Counted from the first letter of the stretch, positions 9,282-18,782 are shown. The stretch is DNA of 64,000 nt from Ensifer oleiphilus (GCF_013371465.1 NZ_JABWDU010000002.1:186001-250000), one strand, 5' to 3'. Notes: a model not told the origin generated them from the letters alone. Program-made: numbers and translations.

Positions 9282-9830
9282 ATGCCGCATTTCAACGACC
9301 TGTCACAGCACCTGTTTGGCAAACCGCTCGCCGAACTCGGCGAGATAGAGCGCCGCATCCTCACCCGCGCCAAGGAGAGGCGCACAGTTGCGACGGACAC
9401 CAACGCCGAGTTCAGCGCCGAGCTTTCCGTCGGAGATCGGCTTGCCGACTCCATCGCCAGGGTTGGCGGCTCCTGGGCTTTCATTCTCAGCTTTTGCGGC
9501 TTTCTCGTTGTCTGGGTGGTCGTCAACACCATCTTGCTCATGACCGGGGCGTTCGACCCCTACCCCTTCATCTTCCTGAACCTGCTGCTCTCGATGCTGG
9601 CGGCATTGCAGGCGCCGGTCATCATGATGTCCCAGAACCGGCAGGCCGAGCGTGATCGCTTCGCCGCGGCAAAGGACTATGAGGTCAATCTGAAATCGGA
9701 AGTCGAGTTGATCTCGCTGCATCACAAGGTGGATGACGTGCTGCTGCGCGAAATTGCCGAGTTGCGGGCAGATCTCGCCACTCTCAATCGCCAGCTTGCC
9801 CAATATCGGCACATACCCGACAACGAATAG
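9282..9830 (+). CDS. DUF1003 membrane protein
   Basis: A 182-residue inner-membrane protein. Two helices (about 62-84 and 90-112) are separated by the family stretch GAFDPYPFIFLNLLLS, and the sequence APVIMMSQNRQAERDR follows the second helix, as is diagnostic for DUF1003. The C-terminal third is a predicted coiled coil (RADLATLNRQL). The function of DUF1003 is not established. The gene stands alone between two terminated or spaced units, with AGGAG before the ATG. Confidence 0.88.
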   Translation: MPHFNDLSQHLFGKPLAELGEIERRILTRAKERRTVATDTNAEFSAELSVGDRLADSIARVGGSWAFILSFCGFLVVWVVVNTILLMTGAFDPYPFIFLNLLLSMLAALQAPVIMMSQNRQAERDRFAAAKDYEVNLKSEVELISLHHKVDDVLLREIAELRADLATLNRQLAQYRHIPDNE

Positions 9831-10025
9831 CCGTGTCGGTCGCGGCTAAAACCAGCCAGAATCTACGCAATTTCTAATTCAATCACAGATAAGCATTTTG
9901 CACCAATAGGCTATTTCTAGCCATTGAAACAACCTATTCGGGTATCAAAAAATTAACACTTGAGGCGCAGCCTGAAGGTGCAGGGACAGAGAAAAAGCAG
10001 TCACGGTTCGGTCGGAGTTGCTGAA

Positions 10026-10448
10026 ATGTCCAGAATAGCGCGCCTGTTTGGCAGCCGCGATGGCGCTGCCGCAATTGAATTTGCAATCATCGCCCCTCTC
10101 TTCTTTCTATGCGTGCTGACGTTGATTGCCTACGGCATCTACCTCAGCGCCGCCCATTCCATCCAGCAGATCGCTGCCGATGCCGCGCGTACCGCCATTG
10201 CAGGGCTTTCGGAAGGCGAGCGCGAACGTCTTGCCACCGACTACATCCAGCGCACCACGATGGATCAATCCTTCATCAAGCCGTCCCACATGACCGTCAC
10301 GGTCAAGGCCGACGCGAGCAATGCCAACCAATTCACGGTGAGGATCAAGTACGACGCCAGCGACCTCCCGATCTACAACATGTTCACCTTCGCGATGCCA
10401 AGCGAGCAGATCGAGCGCTTCGCCACCATCCGCTTGGGAGGCATCTGA
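10026..10448 (+). CDS. TadE-like pseudopilin/pilus assembly protein
   Basis: A 140-residue protein with the TadE signature: a short positively charged N-terminus, then GAAAIEFAIIAPLFF leading into one membrane helix (about 13-38). A conserved Glu sits at position 5 of the hydrophobic segment, as in prepilin-like TadE/F proteins of Flp/Tad pili. The ATG at 10026 has GTCGGAG upstream; an in-frame TTG at 9960 is rejected. One base separates its stop from the TadG-like gene. The pair lies away from any tad secretion genes in this window. Confidence 0.85.
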   Translation: MSRIARLFGSRDGAAAIEFAIIAPLFFLCVLTLIAYGIYLSAAHSIQQIAADAARTAIAGLSEGERERLATDYIQRTTMDQSFIKPSHMTVTVKADASNANQFTVRIKYDASDLPIYNMFTFAMPSEQIERFATIRLGGI

Positions 10449-10449
10449 A

Positions 10450-12189
10450 ATGGTTCATAAAACAACGGCATTGCGAGCGCTCGCCCAATCCAGGCATGGC
10501 AATATCGGCATGTCCGCCGCACTTGTGATGCCCCTCGTTATTGCGTCGATGGGGCTTGGCATCGACTACGGCTATCTCACCGTTCAAAAGCGGGAGATGC
10601 AGCAAACGGTCGATCTCGCCGCCATCGCCGCCGCATCAAACGTCTCTTCCGCAGAGCAGGCCGTCCTCAAGTACTTTTCCAACAACAGCCTCAACTTCGC
10701 GGTCGCGTCACCCGCCGGGCTGCTGACCGTTGATGGCAAGGTTCTGAAGCCGGGCGACGTTGCCACGGCAAAGGTCGACGGCGTGGCAACGGTCACGCGC
10801 GGGCGTTATGTGCCCGATCCCAACGTTTCCGCCGGCCAGCGCTTCGTCAAGAACGCGGCCCCTTCGGATGCTGTCCAGGTTCACCTGGAAAAGAAGGGGC
10901 AGATCTTTCTTGCCTCTGTCTTCGCCGAACCACCGGAACTCAATGTCGTCGGAACCGCCGCAAGCTCGAAGATTGCCGCCTTCTCTGTCGGTTCCCGTCT
11001 TGCCAGCCTGAATGATGGTCTCCTCAATGCCATTCTCGGCCAGATGCTTGGCACCAACATCTCGTTGAAGGTGATGGACTACAACGCCCTGATCGACGCG
11101 GATATCGACATCCAGCCGTTCCTTAAGATCATTGCCACCAAGCTCAGCCTGACGACCGCTTCCTATGAAGACGTGCTCGACGCCAAACTGACGATGCCAC
11201 AGCTGCTTTCGTCCATGCGGCTGTTCCAGGGTCTGTCCGGCACCGTCAACTCCGCACTCAAGAGCATCGAGCTGGCGACGGCCAACAACAAGAAGACCTT
11301 TACTCTGGCGCAGATACTCAATCTCGATCCCAAGAAAGACCTGAGGATCGATGCTGGTTCCGACTGGACGATGAAGGTCAGCGCCCTGCAGATTGTCTCC
11401 GCGGCGGCCGCTATTGCCAACGGCCAGAACCAGATCGCGCTGAATGCGGTCGCCGGGTTGCCGGGAATAGCGTCGGCGACCGTGAAACTCGCGATCGGCG
11501 AACCGCCGGTCGAGACGCCAAGCCATCGCCTCGGCACCCCAGGTGCTGCGGTCCGCACGGCTCAGACCCGCCTTGCCGTCGAAGTGGGCATCGACGGGCT
11601 GGCCGCCCTTGCCGGTATCCGTATTCGTTTGCCGATCTATGTCGAGCTCGCCCACGCCGAAGCCAAACTCTCCGATATCCGCTGCTACGGCGGCAGGCCG
11701 GAGAACGCGGCAGTCATCGTCGATGCGGTTCCGGGCGTCGCCGAAATCGCGATCGGCGACGTCAATCCAAAGGTGCTTTCGAGCTTTTCGACGGACGCCC
11801 GCGTCGAGCGCGCCCGCATCGTCGACGCGCTGGTGGTCAAGATTGACGCGATCGCCCACGTTGAGGCGCAAAACCTTCAGGCGTCCCGCCTCACCTTCAG
11901 CCCTGCCGAAGTGGCCGCGCGTTCGATCAAGAGCGTATCGACCAGGGACATCCTGTCATCGACGACGAAAACCCTGCTCAACAATCTGGATCTGAACATA
12001 CAGGTCTTGTTCCTGACGCTTGGCAGCCCGACGGTCCTGCAGCAGGCGCTCGCCCAAACCCTGGGCGCCGTCACAAAACCAGTGGACGATCTGCTCTACA
12101 ACCTCTTGCTCTTGGTCGGGGTGCGGGTGGGCGAAGCCGATGTCCGCGTCACGGGGGTCAAGTGCCAGCCGCCAGTGCTCGTGCAGTAG
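10450..12189 (+). CDS. TadG-like protein (DUF2134 type)
   Basis: A 579-residue protein starting with the TadG-type N-terminus: SRHGNIGMSAALVMPLVIAS forms the membrane helix, followed by GLGIDYGYLTVQKREMQQ and VDLAAIAAA, typical of the Tad_N segment. The remaining 500 residues are DUF2134-like, predicted periplasmic, with several stretches rich in Ala, Leu and Val. No von Willebrand A domain (the MIDAS DxSxS) could be seen, unlike classical TadG. It is coupled to the TadE-like gene and ends at a strong terminator. The likely role is in a cell-surface or pilus-related complex. Confidence 0.8.
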   Translation: MVHKTTALRALAQSRHGNIGMSAALVMPLVIASMGLGIDYGYLTVQKREMQQTVDLAAIAAASNVSSAEQAVLKYFSNNSLNFAVASPAGLLTVDGKVLKPGDVATAKVDGVATVTRGRYVPDPNVSAGQRFVKNAAPSDAVQVHLEKKGQIFLASVFAEPPELNVVGTAASSKIAAFSVGSRLASLNDGLLNAILGQMLGTNISLKVMDYNALIDADIDIQPFLKIIATKLSLTTASYEDVLDAKLTMPQLLSSMRLFQGLSGTVNSALKSIELATANNKKTFTLAQILNLDPKKDLRIDAGSDWTMKVSALQIVSAAAAIANGQNQIALNAVAGLPGIASATVKLAIGEPPVETPSHRLGTPGAAVRTAQTRLAVEVGIDGLAALAGIRIRLPIYVELAHAEAKLSDIRCYGGRPENAAVIVDAVPGVAEIAIGDVNPKVLSSFSTDARVERARIVDALVVKIDAIAHVEAQNLQASRLTFSPAEVAARSIKSVSTRDILSSTTKTLLNNLDLNIQVLFLTLGSPTVLQQALAQTLGAVTKPVDDLLYNLLLLVGVRVGEADVRVTGVKCQPPVLVQ

Positions 12190-12210
12190 CCGCACCTTAG
12201 AAAGGCAATG

Positions 12211-12245
12211 GGGCCGGCCACGGAAAAATCCGTTGCCGGCCCTTT
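12211..12245 (+). terminator. Rho-independent terminator after the TadE-TadG pair
   Basis: The outer stem GGGCCGGC / GCCGGCCC continues into ACGG / CCGT after one mismatch, with an AAAAAT loop and TTT downstream. It begins 21 bases after the stop of the TadG-like gene. Confidence 0.8.
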
Positions 12246-12384
12246 CGAACAAAATGGCGGCTTCGCACGTTATGAGCAAGGTAAAGCTGCTAAAAGCAGT
12301 AGAGTTGAGTAGTATCGAGGCAGGCGTGGCGAGGGATGGGCCCCCGAAGCGTAGGCGAAGATCGTCGGGAGACGTGCACGACAG

Positions 12385-13302
12385 ATGCATTTGGTGGCAA
12401 AACAGGGGGATGCTGCACCGGAAAAACCGCCCGCCTTTACGGCGGATGGAATTTTGCGCAACCCGCTGCTGCGCGAAACGCTGCAGATCAGCGCCCGCGA
12501 TCTGATGGCGGTCTATGACATCTTTCCGCGTGTCGCTCGGCTGGTTGCCTCGCATCAGAAATGGATCTTGAGCCAGGCCGCCTACGCACTTCATCTCGAG
12601 CGCGATCCGTCCCATCCCGATTCCGGGGTCACAGCCGCACGGTTGCTGAAGTTCATGCGTGATACCGGCGGTGCAAGCCGAAACACCGCAGCCGCATTCC
12701 TGGCCGAACTGCTCGCTTACAAATTGCTGCGCGATGTCAGCGGCGAACGGACGAACAAGAAGGTTCGCCCGCTTGAGCCGACGGAAGTCAGCGAGAGCGC
12801 CATGATGCGCTGGTTCATGAGCCAGATGGGTACGCTCGATCGCCTCGATGGTGGCAATCGCCTGGAACACGTTGAGGCGGACACCTCCGTCCTTGTACGC
12901 ACCCAGCCGATCGCGGCAAGGATGCTCCTGTCCGACAAGAATTGGAGCGAGCCTCCCGAAGGTGTCGCCATCTTCGCCTGGACGGAATGCGGAGGCTTGC
13001 TGCTCGATGACCTGATGGCGCGGCCGAAAAGCCTGACGCCTGTAGACGGGAAGGTTTGGCTCGAACTCAACCTGGCCGAGCTTGCCAACCATTATACCAT
13101 CTCCAACACCCATGTCCGCAGACTGTTTACCAAGGCGCAGGACACCGGTTACATCGGCCGGTCGAACGACGGTTCGCGCGGTCGCTTCTGGATGAGCACC
13201 CGGCTGGTCGACGAATACTGTCGTTGGCAGGCCGTAAAGCTTGCCGCGCTCGCCAACGCCTATGAGCAAGCTACGGACGGCGCGGTGCGGCTGGCAAAAT
13301 AG
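12385..13302 (+). CDS. Unrecognised protein, possible winged-helix regulator
   Basis: A 305-residue soluble protein whose family I do not recognise. The C-terminal third reads like a MarR/GntR-type winged helix: WLELNLAELANHYTISNTHV, then RRLFTKAQDTGYIGRS and GSRGRFWMS. An earlier helical stretch (GVTAARLLKFMRDTGGASRN) could be a second DNA-binding element. No transmembrane or signal segment is seen. Codon use matches its neighbours, so the gene looks native. The ATG at 12385 has GGGAG about 13 bases upstream, which is a little far. Confidence 0.7.
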   Translation: MHLVAKQGDAAPEKPPAFTADGILRNPLLRETLQISARDLMAVYDIFPRVARLVASHQKWILSQAAYALHLERDPSHPDSGVTAARLLKFMRDTGGASRNTAAAFLAELLAYKLLRDVSGERTNKKVRPLEPTEVSESAMMRWFMSQMGTLDRLDGGNRLEHVEADTSVLVRTQPIAARMLLSDKNWSEPPEGVAIFAWTECGGLLLDDLMARPKSLTPVDGKVWLELNLAELANHYTISNTHVRRLFTKAQDTGYIGRSNDGSRGRFWMSTRLVDEYCRWQAVKLAALANAYEQATDGAVRLAK

Positions 13303-13354
13303 TCCGCGTCGTTCTTGCAGTGAAATCGACGTGCTGCCCCTGCCTGAACCTGTC

Positions 13355-13726
13355 TTAGGTTTCCCCTGGACCGATCGCGATCGCGGCTGTTGGCCCTGTG
13401 AACACGCCCGGCCTGGTCGGCACGATTTCGACCCCATGGCGCTCCAGTTCGGGCCCGTGCTCGCGAAAGACCCTGCTCCAGGTCGCCACATCGGCAATTC
13501 CGACAAAATTCGTCGCGCGGGCCCCGTCATCGCGCACACGAACCTCGGCGATCAGCCGGCTCTTCCATCGCTCGCTTGTGGCCGAGGTATCGGCCAGGAA
13601 CACGAATGCGACCACGCGCTCAGGGCGGTGGGCAGCAAGATATGCCAGCAGCGTATCGGACAGCGCGCGATGTGGCGCATTGATCGTGGCACAGACCATG
13701 TTCTCCGCAAATTCATCATCCGACAT
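13355..13726 (-). CDS. Small hypothetical protein
   Basis: A 123-residue soluble protein beginning MSDDEFAENMVCATINAPHR. Amino-acid composition is balanced and third-position GC is high, as in true genes here. I recognise no domain. The ATG at 13726 is preferred because the in-frame sequence upstream to 13879 is low-quality, cysteine-rich and unlikely to be translated; GAGAGGA lies about 12 bases before this ATG. It converges on the gene ending at 13302. Confidence 0.55.
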   Translation of the reverse strand: MSDDEFAENMVCATINAPHRALSDTLLAYLAAHRPERVVAFVFLADTSATSERWKSRLIAEVRVRDDGARATNFVGIADVATWSRVFREHGPELERHGVEIVPTRPGVFTGPTAAIAIGPGET

Positions 13727-14070
13727 GGCAGTCGCACGTCCTCTCTTCTGGCAAAACTGCGTCGCAGCGAACCTGCAAAATGTTGAATTCCGACCACAAA
13801 CCCTTTCCACGGCCGCGCCCAGCATAGGCAAAAGTGGACACGGTGAAAGCACTTTAGCGGGGCGCCCTTCGCCGGGCAAACGTTGCCAGCATTAATCATC
13901 CTCCGCCGTTCACCACCGGCCAGTCAGAGCGGTACCATCGCTTGTCGTTGACGTTGGCGCCTGCCTCGGCCGAGCCCGAACTTCACTTGCCGCTATTTTT
14001 TTGGCAGCCGGTTGACCCGTCCCGGGGGGCAGGACCGATAACAATTGCGGCGAAAAGGAAGAGGTGATTC
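13727..14070. other. Intergenic region between divergent genes
   Basis: This 344-bp gap between the small hypothetical gene and the MerR-ATPase gene must hold both promoters. I see no convincing coding sequence, RNA or repeat in it. A possible 5' extension of the hypothetical gene covers its left part but looks non-coding. Confidence 0.5.
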
Positions 14071-15111
14071 GTGAGCGACTCCGCGTGTTTCTTGACTGCA
14101 ACCGAGGCCGCCAAGCGTCTTGGCGTCTCGGTCAAGGCTTTGCGCTTCTATGAGCAACAAGGGTTGATCAAGCCTGTGCGAACGTCGGCGGGATGGCGGA
14201 CCTATGGCCCGGAGCAGATGAGGCGCGCGGGCGAGATCGCCGCCCTGCGCTCGCTCGGCCTACCCCTGGCACAGATCCACCGCGTGCTCGATGGCGGTGC
14301 GCGAGAATTGGCACCCACCCTGGCGGCGCAGCAGGGGCTGCTGCAGGCGCGAGCCAAAGACCTTCATGAGACCGTCGCGAAGGTGCGGCGTCTGCGCCGT
14401 GACCTGGCCAGCTATGCTGTCGATGCGCCCTTCCTGCCGCAACGGGTGCAAGGTCAGCCCCCATCCGACACTCCCGAGGTCGCATTCGACCTGCCATGGC
14501 CATGGGGCGGCGAGGCGTTCAAGCTTCACAGTATACATCCGCTAACCTACATCATCGGACCGCTCGGAAGCGGCAAGACACGGTTGGCCAAAGCTATTGC
14601 GACGGCCCTGCCCGGCGCGGTTTTCGTGGGCCTCGATCGGTTGGAGGAGAAAAACAGCGCGGCCTCACTCCGACGGATCGAGGTGGAACCTCGATTGAAG
14701 TCACGCATAGAAGCCGTTCTTGCGCGATTGGTGGACGACGGCGCCGTGGCATCGCCACCGTTGACTGCTCTGTTGGTGGCATTGGAAGCGGACGCCAAGG
14801 CGTTCGTTGTCGATATGATCGAACAGGACCTCGATGCCGCTTCGCAATCCGCTTTGCTAACGCACCTGCGTCACCGCCGTACCGACAGACGGCCGATCTT
14901 CATGTTGACCCGATCCAATGCCGTCCTTGACCTTGATGTTCTCGGACCGGAGGAGACGATCATTCTGTGTCCCGCCAATCATAGCCCGCCGACCGAGGTC
15001 GCGCCCTATCCGGGCGCCCCGGGCTACGAGACTGTCGCCAACTGCTTGGCGTCGCCGGACGTGCGCACCCGAACGCAAGGCGTCATCGCCTGGCCGCCGG
15101 AAGCGGCCTGA
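14071..15111 (+). CDS. MerR-family regulator fused to a P-loop ATPase domain
   Basis: A 346-residue protein. Residues 7-75 are a MerR winged helix (ATEAAKRLGVSVKALRFYEQ), followed by a helical dimerisation segment to about 120. The remainder is not a usual MerR effector domain but a nucleotide-binding domain: Walker A GPLGSGKT at 163-170 and a Walker B-like AFVVDMIEQDLD at 244-255, resembling the ABC-type FLLLDEPxxxLD. PIFMLTRSNAV near 275-285 resembles a switch region. No ABC signature LSGGQ was found. Start is GTG with AGGAAGAGG upstream. This implies ATP-dependent control of DNA binding, which is inference. The next gene, a GFA protein, is convergent. Confidence 0.85.
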   Translation: MSDSACFLTATEAAKRLGVSVKALRFYEQQGLIKPVRTSAGWRTYGPEQMRRAGEIAALRSLGLPLAQIHRVLDGGARELAPTLAAQQGLLQARAKDLHETVAKVRRLRRDLASYAVDAPFLPQRVQGQPPSDTPEVAFDLPWPWGGEAFKLHSIHPLTYIIGPLGSGKTRLAKAIATALPGAVFVGLDRLEEKNSAASLRRIEVEPRLKSRIEAVLARLVDDGAVASPPLTALLVALEADAKAFVVDMIEQDLDAASQSALLTHLRHRRTDRRPIFMLTRSNAVLDLDVLGPEETIILCPANHSPPTEVAPYPGAPGYETVANCLASPDVRTRTQGVIAWPPEAA

Positions 15112-15117
15112 TGGCTT

Positions 15118-15516
15118 TTACGGCCGCCCTGCGTCAAACTTCGGCAGGCCGTCGTCGATGCCGTAGAAATCGCCCTTGTCGGCGCAATAGATGTGGTAGC
15201 CGGGCTTAAGGTCCGTCGGCTTTTCAAAGGCACCGGCCATGATCGAAGTGTAGTCGAGCCCATCGGCTTTCCAGAACAGCGCCGACCCGCAATGACGGCA
15301 GAAACCCCGTTGTGCGCCGTCGCTCGAGCGATACCAGGTGACATCCTCGGCGCCTTCCAACTCCAGGTCGCGGTCCAGTACATTGGTCGCGGCATAGTAG
15401 AGGCCCGTCTGCTTGCGGCATTGCGTGCAATGGCAAAAGATCAGTTTGCGCAGCTCTCCTCGCGTCTTGAAGCGCACCGCAGTGCAAAGACAGCTGCCGC
15501 TGTGGATCTCCGACAT
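15118..15516 (-). CDS. GFA-family zinc-binding protein
   Basis: A 132-residue protein of the GFA (glutathione-dependent formaldehyde-activating-like) family. The zinc-binding cysteines are all visible: CLCTAVRF near residue 9, FCHCTQCRKQTG near 28, and FCRHCGSALFW near 71. Most members have no proven activity, and the original formaldehyde role is disputed. It ends six bases from the convergent MerR-ATPase gene. AGGTCGGGGGACC before the ATG gives a reasonable ribosome binding site. Confidence 0.9.
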   Translation of the reverse strand: MSEIHSGSCLCTAVRFKTRGELRKLIFCHCTQCRKQTGLYYAATNVLDRDLELEGAEDVTWYRSSDGAQRGFCRHCGSALFWKADGLDYTSIMAGAFEKPTDLKPGYHIYCADKGDFYGIDDGLPKFDAGRP

Positions 15517-15537
15517 GGTCCCCCGACCTCCTTCAAT

Positions 15538-15576
15538 GAAAAATGCCGGGTCAGCTTTGCGAGCGGGCCCGGCATT
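15538..15576 (-). terminator. Terminator after the DAHP synthase gene
   Basis: On the minus strand the 9-bp stem AATGCCGGG / CCCGGCATT encloses a 17-base loop and is followed by TTTTT. It lies about 60 bases beyond the stop of the DAHP synthase gene and just before the GFA gene, separating the two units. Confidence 0.8.
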
Positions 15577-15638
15577 GTCAATTTCATAGCAGTCGCCCGA
15601 CAGTCAGAAAAACTGAACCGTGCAGCGTTCCGTCAGGA

Positions 15639-17012
15639 TCAGCCGTTGACGACCAGCTTCTTCTCGTCGCGGCCGCCCTTCATGCGCTCGGCCAGCAGGA
15701 ACGCCAGTTCCAGAGCCTGGTCCGCATTGAGGCGCGGATCGCAATGGGTGTGGTAGCGATCGGCCAGATCGTCGCCCGAAAGCGCGCGCGCGCCACCGGT
15801 GCATTCGGTCACGTCGTTGCCGGTCATCTCGATATGGATGCCGCCCGGATGCGAACCTTCAGCACGGTGGATCTGGAAGAAGCTTTCGACTTCCGACAGG
15901 ATACGCTCGAACGGACGGGTCTTGTAGTTGTTGAGCGTGATCGTATTGCCGTGCATGGGATCGCAGGACCAGACGACCTTCTTGCCTTCGCGCTCGACGG
16001 CGCGAATGAGGCGCGGCAGGTGCTCGGCAACCTTGTCGTGACCAAACCGGCAAATCAGCGTCAGGCGGCCGGCTTCGTTGGCCGGGTTGAGCAGATCGAT
16101 CAGCTCCAGCAGGCCGTCGGCCGTCAGCGACGGACCGCACTTCAGGCCAAGCGGGTTCTTGATGCCACGGCAGTATTCGATATGGGCGTGATCGGGCTGG
16201 CGGGTCCGGTCGCCGATCCAGATCATGTGGCCCGATGTCGCGTACCAGTCGCCGGACGTGGAATCGACGCGCGTCAACGCCTGCTCGTAGCCGAGCAGCA
16301 GCGCCTCGTGGCTGGTGAAGAAATCGGTCTCGCGCAGGCTCGGGTGGTTTTCCGAGGTGATGCCGATCGCCTTCATGAAATCCATGGTCTCGGAGATCCG
16401 GTCGGCGAGCTTGCGGTAGCGCTCTGCCTGCGGGCTATCCTTGACGAAGCCAAGCATCCACTGGTGCACGTTGTCTAGGTTGGCATAGCCACCCATAGCG
16501 AAGGCACGCAGGAGGTTGAGCGTGGCCGCAGACTGGCGGTAGGCCATGATCTGCCGCTCAGGATCCGGAACGCGTTCGGCTTCCGTGAATTCGATGCCGT
16601 TGATGATGTCGCCACGGTAGCTCGGCAGCTCGACGTCACCCTGCTTCTCGATGTTGGACGAGCGCGGCTTGGCGAACTGACCGGCGATACGGCCGACCTT
16701 CACCACCGGCTGCTGGGCGCCGAACGTCAGGACGACGGCCATCTGCAGGAACGCGCGGAAGAAGTCGCGGATCGTGTCGGCGCCGTGCTCGGCAAAGCTT
16801 TCGGCGCAATCACCGCCCTGCAGCAGGAAGCCTCGGCCCTCGGCAACATTGGCAAGCGCGCTCTTCAGACGCCGCGCTTCACCGGCAAACACCAGCGGCG
16901 GATACTTAGCGAGTTTCGCTTCCGTTGCCGCCAATGCAGCGAGGTCCGGATAGTCCGGCACCTGCTGGATGGGTTTCTGCCGCCAGCTATTCGGAGTCCA
17001 AGTCTGTGCCAT
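15639..17012 (-). CDS. aroG: Class II 3-deoxy-7-phosphoheptulonate (DAHP) synthase
   Basis: A 457-residue enzyme that condenses phosphoenolpyruvate and erythrose 4-phosphate in the first step of the shikimate pathway. It belongs to the plant-like class II family: [16 protein letters not shown] carries the metal-binding Cys, with [12 protein letters not shown], a DPMHGNT stretch and [14 protein letters not shown] downstream. The ATG at 17012 was chosen because AGGTGA lies six bases upstream; an in-frame GTG nine bases earlier overlaps that site. A perfect 7-bp hairpin (17033-17050) lies just upstream of the ribosome binding site. The symbol varies between genomes (aroF or aroG). Confidence 0.93.
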   Translation of the reverse strand: MAQTWTPNSWRQKPIQQVPDYPDLAALAATEAKLAKYPPLVFAGEARRLKSALANVAEGRGFLLQGGDCAESFAEHGADTIRDFFRAFLQMAVVLTFGAQQPVVKVGRIAGQFAKPRSSNIEKQGDVELPSYRGDIINGIEFTEAERVPDPERQIMAYRQSAATLNLLRAFAMGGYANLDNVHQWMLGFVKDSPQAERYRKLADRISETMDFMKAIGITSENHPSLRETDFFTSHEALLLGYEQALTRVDSTSGDWYATSGHMIWIGDRTRQPDHAHIEYCRGIKNPLGLKCGPSLTADGLLELIDLLNPANEAGRLTLICRFGHDKVAEHLPRLIRAVEREGKKVVWSCDPMHGNTITLNNYKTRPFERILSEVESFFQIHRAEGSHPGGIHIEMTGNDVTECTGGARALSGDDLADRYHTHCDPRLNADQALELAFLLAERMKGGRDEKKLVVNG

Positions 17013-17261
17013 TTCGATCACCTGTTGTCTGCCGCGGACTGCGGTCCGCGCGGGTCACGCCCTGACGGTTTTGATGCCGCCCGGTATTCGGAAATTTCAC
17101 TGCGTCCGCGCCCTGCTCCAGCGCTTGGGCCAAGCCCTGGCGCCCGCCCGAAGCCGGTCACTTCGCGGATGCGGGCTTATAGACGTTAAGCGATGGCTTG
17201 GAAAGACATCCTACCAGAATTCATGGCTTTCAGCGCCAGGGAAAGCGAAGCGGCTGCGGGC

Positions 17262-18653
17262 TCAGCTGACCCGCTCGCCCTTGTGCACGCGATAGGACGG
17301 CGCATACATCGTCACCAGTTCTTCCGATGCGGTCGGGTGAACGGCCATTGTCCGGTCGAAATCGTCCTTGGTGCATCCGGCTTTGAGCGAAATGCCAAGC
17401 AACTGCGCCATCTCTCCGGCGTCGTGGCCGAGGATGTGCGCGCCCAGCACCTTGCGGTCGGCAGCGTTGACGATCAGCTTCATGATCGTCTTTTCCTTGC
17501 GACCGGAAAGCGTCGCCTTCATCGGCCGGAACTCGGCGCGATAGACTTCCAGGTCCTCGAACTGGCGTCCAGCCTGCTCCTCGCTGAGGCCGACCGTGCC
17601 GATTTCCGGCTGGGAGAAGACCGCCGTCGCGATCAGGTCATGATCGGGGGAGACAGGGTTGTTCTTGTATTCGGTCTGGATGAAGCACATCGCCTCGTGG
17701 ATTGCGACCGGCGTCAGCTGAACGCGGTCGGTTACGTCGCCGAGCGCATAGATGCCAGGCGCACTGGTGCGCGAGAACGCGTCAACGACGATCGCGCCGC
17801 GCTCGTCCGTGTTGACTCCGGCGGTCTCAAGCCCCAGCCCCTTGGTGTTCGGCACGCGGCCGAGTGCCAGCATCACCTGGTCCACGACGATCTCGCCATG
17901 CTTCATCGTCTGCGCCACACGCCTGCCATCGGCATCCGTCGCCACGGACTGAATGATGTCTTCGCAAAGGATCCGGATGCCCTTCTCTTCCATCGCCGCA
18001 TGCAGGCCACGGCGAAGATCCTGGTCGAAACGCGACAGGATTTCCTTGCCGCGATAGATCAGCGTCGTCTCGACGCCGAGACCGTGGAAGATATTGGCGA
18101 ACTCGACAGCGATATAGCCGCCACCGGCGATCAGGATCGACTTCGGCAGTTCCGCAAGATCGAAGGCCTCGTTGGAAGAGATGCAGAGTTCGTGCCCCGG
18201 CAGCGCGTCGTGCGGCGTCGGATGGCCACCGACGGCAATGACGATGCGCTCGGCGGTCACGGTCTTGCCGGTGTCGAGCAGACGAACGGTGTTCGGACCG
18301 ACGAGCTCCGCCCGGGTGCGCAGGATCTCGGCGCCGGCATTGGCGAGCCCCTTCTGGTAGAGACCTTCAAGCCGGGTGATCTCCTGCTCCTTGGCAGCGA
18401 CAAGCTTCTGCCAGTCGAAGCGGCTTTCACCGACGGTCCAGCCAAACCCGGCCGCATCCTCGAAGTGCTCGGCGTATTGCGATGCGTAGACGTAGAGCTT
18501 CTTCGGCACGCAGCCGCGGATGACGCAGGTGCCGCCGTAACGAAACTCTTCGGCGATCGCCACCTTCTTGCCCAGGCTCGCCGCCAGCCGACCGCTTCTG
18601 ACGCCACCGGAGCCGCCACCGATTACGAAGAGGTCATAGTCGAAAGCGGGCAT
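17262..18653 (-). CDS. gor: Glutathione-disulfide reductase
   Basis: A 463-residue cytoplasmic flavoprotein that reduces oxidised glutathione with NADPH. The FAD-binding motif is FVIGGGSGGVRSGR at the N-terminus, the redox-active disulfide is in GTCVIRGCVPKK near residues 41-52, the NAD(P)H-binding motif is AGGGYIAVEFANIF, and the active-site His is in HPTASEELV near the C-terminus. The GxCVIRGC spacing with PKK is typical of glutathione reductases rather than lipoamide dehydrogenases. The ATG at 18653 follows CAGGAG. It lies in the rhizobial order with DUF2059 and rpiA upstream. Confidence 0.94.
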   Translation of the reverse strand: MPAFDYDLFVIGGGSGGVRSGRLAASLGKKVAIAEEFRYGGTCVIRGCVPKKLYVYASQYAEHFEDAAGFGWTVGESRFDWQKLVAAKEQEITRLEGLYQKGLANAGAEILRTRAELVGPNTVRLLDTGKTVTAERIVIAVGGHPTPHDALPGHELCISSNEAFDLAELPKSILIAGGGYIAVEFANIFHGLGVETTLIYRGKEILSRFDQDLRRGLHAAMEEKGIRILCEDIIQSVATDADGRRVAQTMKHGEIVVDQVMLALGRVPNTKGLGLETAGVNTDERGAIVVDAFSRTSAPGIYALGDVTDRVQLTPVAIHEAMCFIQTEYKNNPVSPDHDLIATAVFSQPEIGTVGLSEEQAGRQFEDLEVYRAEFRPMKATLSGRKEKTIMKLIVNAADRKVLGAHILGHDAGEMAQLLGISLKAGCTKDDFDRTMAVHPTASEELVTMYAPSYRVHKGERVS

Positions 18654-18782
18654 GGGCGAACTCCTGAAGGTCGTGCAGACTGCAATTGGGATCATGGGAG
18701 CACCGTCCGGTCGGCATTTCGCCGACGGCATGCCCCGCCCGGGGTGGGAGCCCCGTCGCAGGCACATATAGTGTTGCACTGC

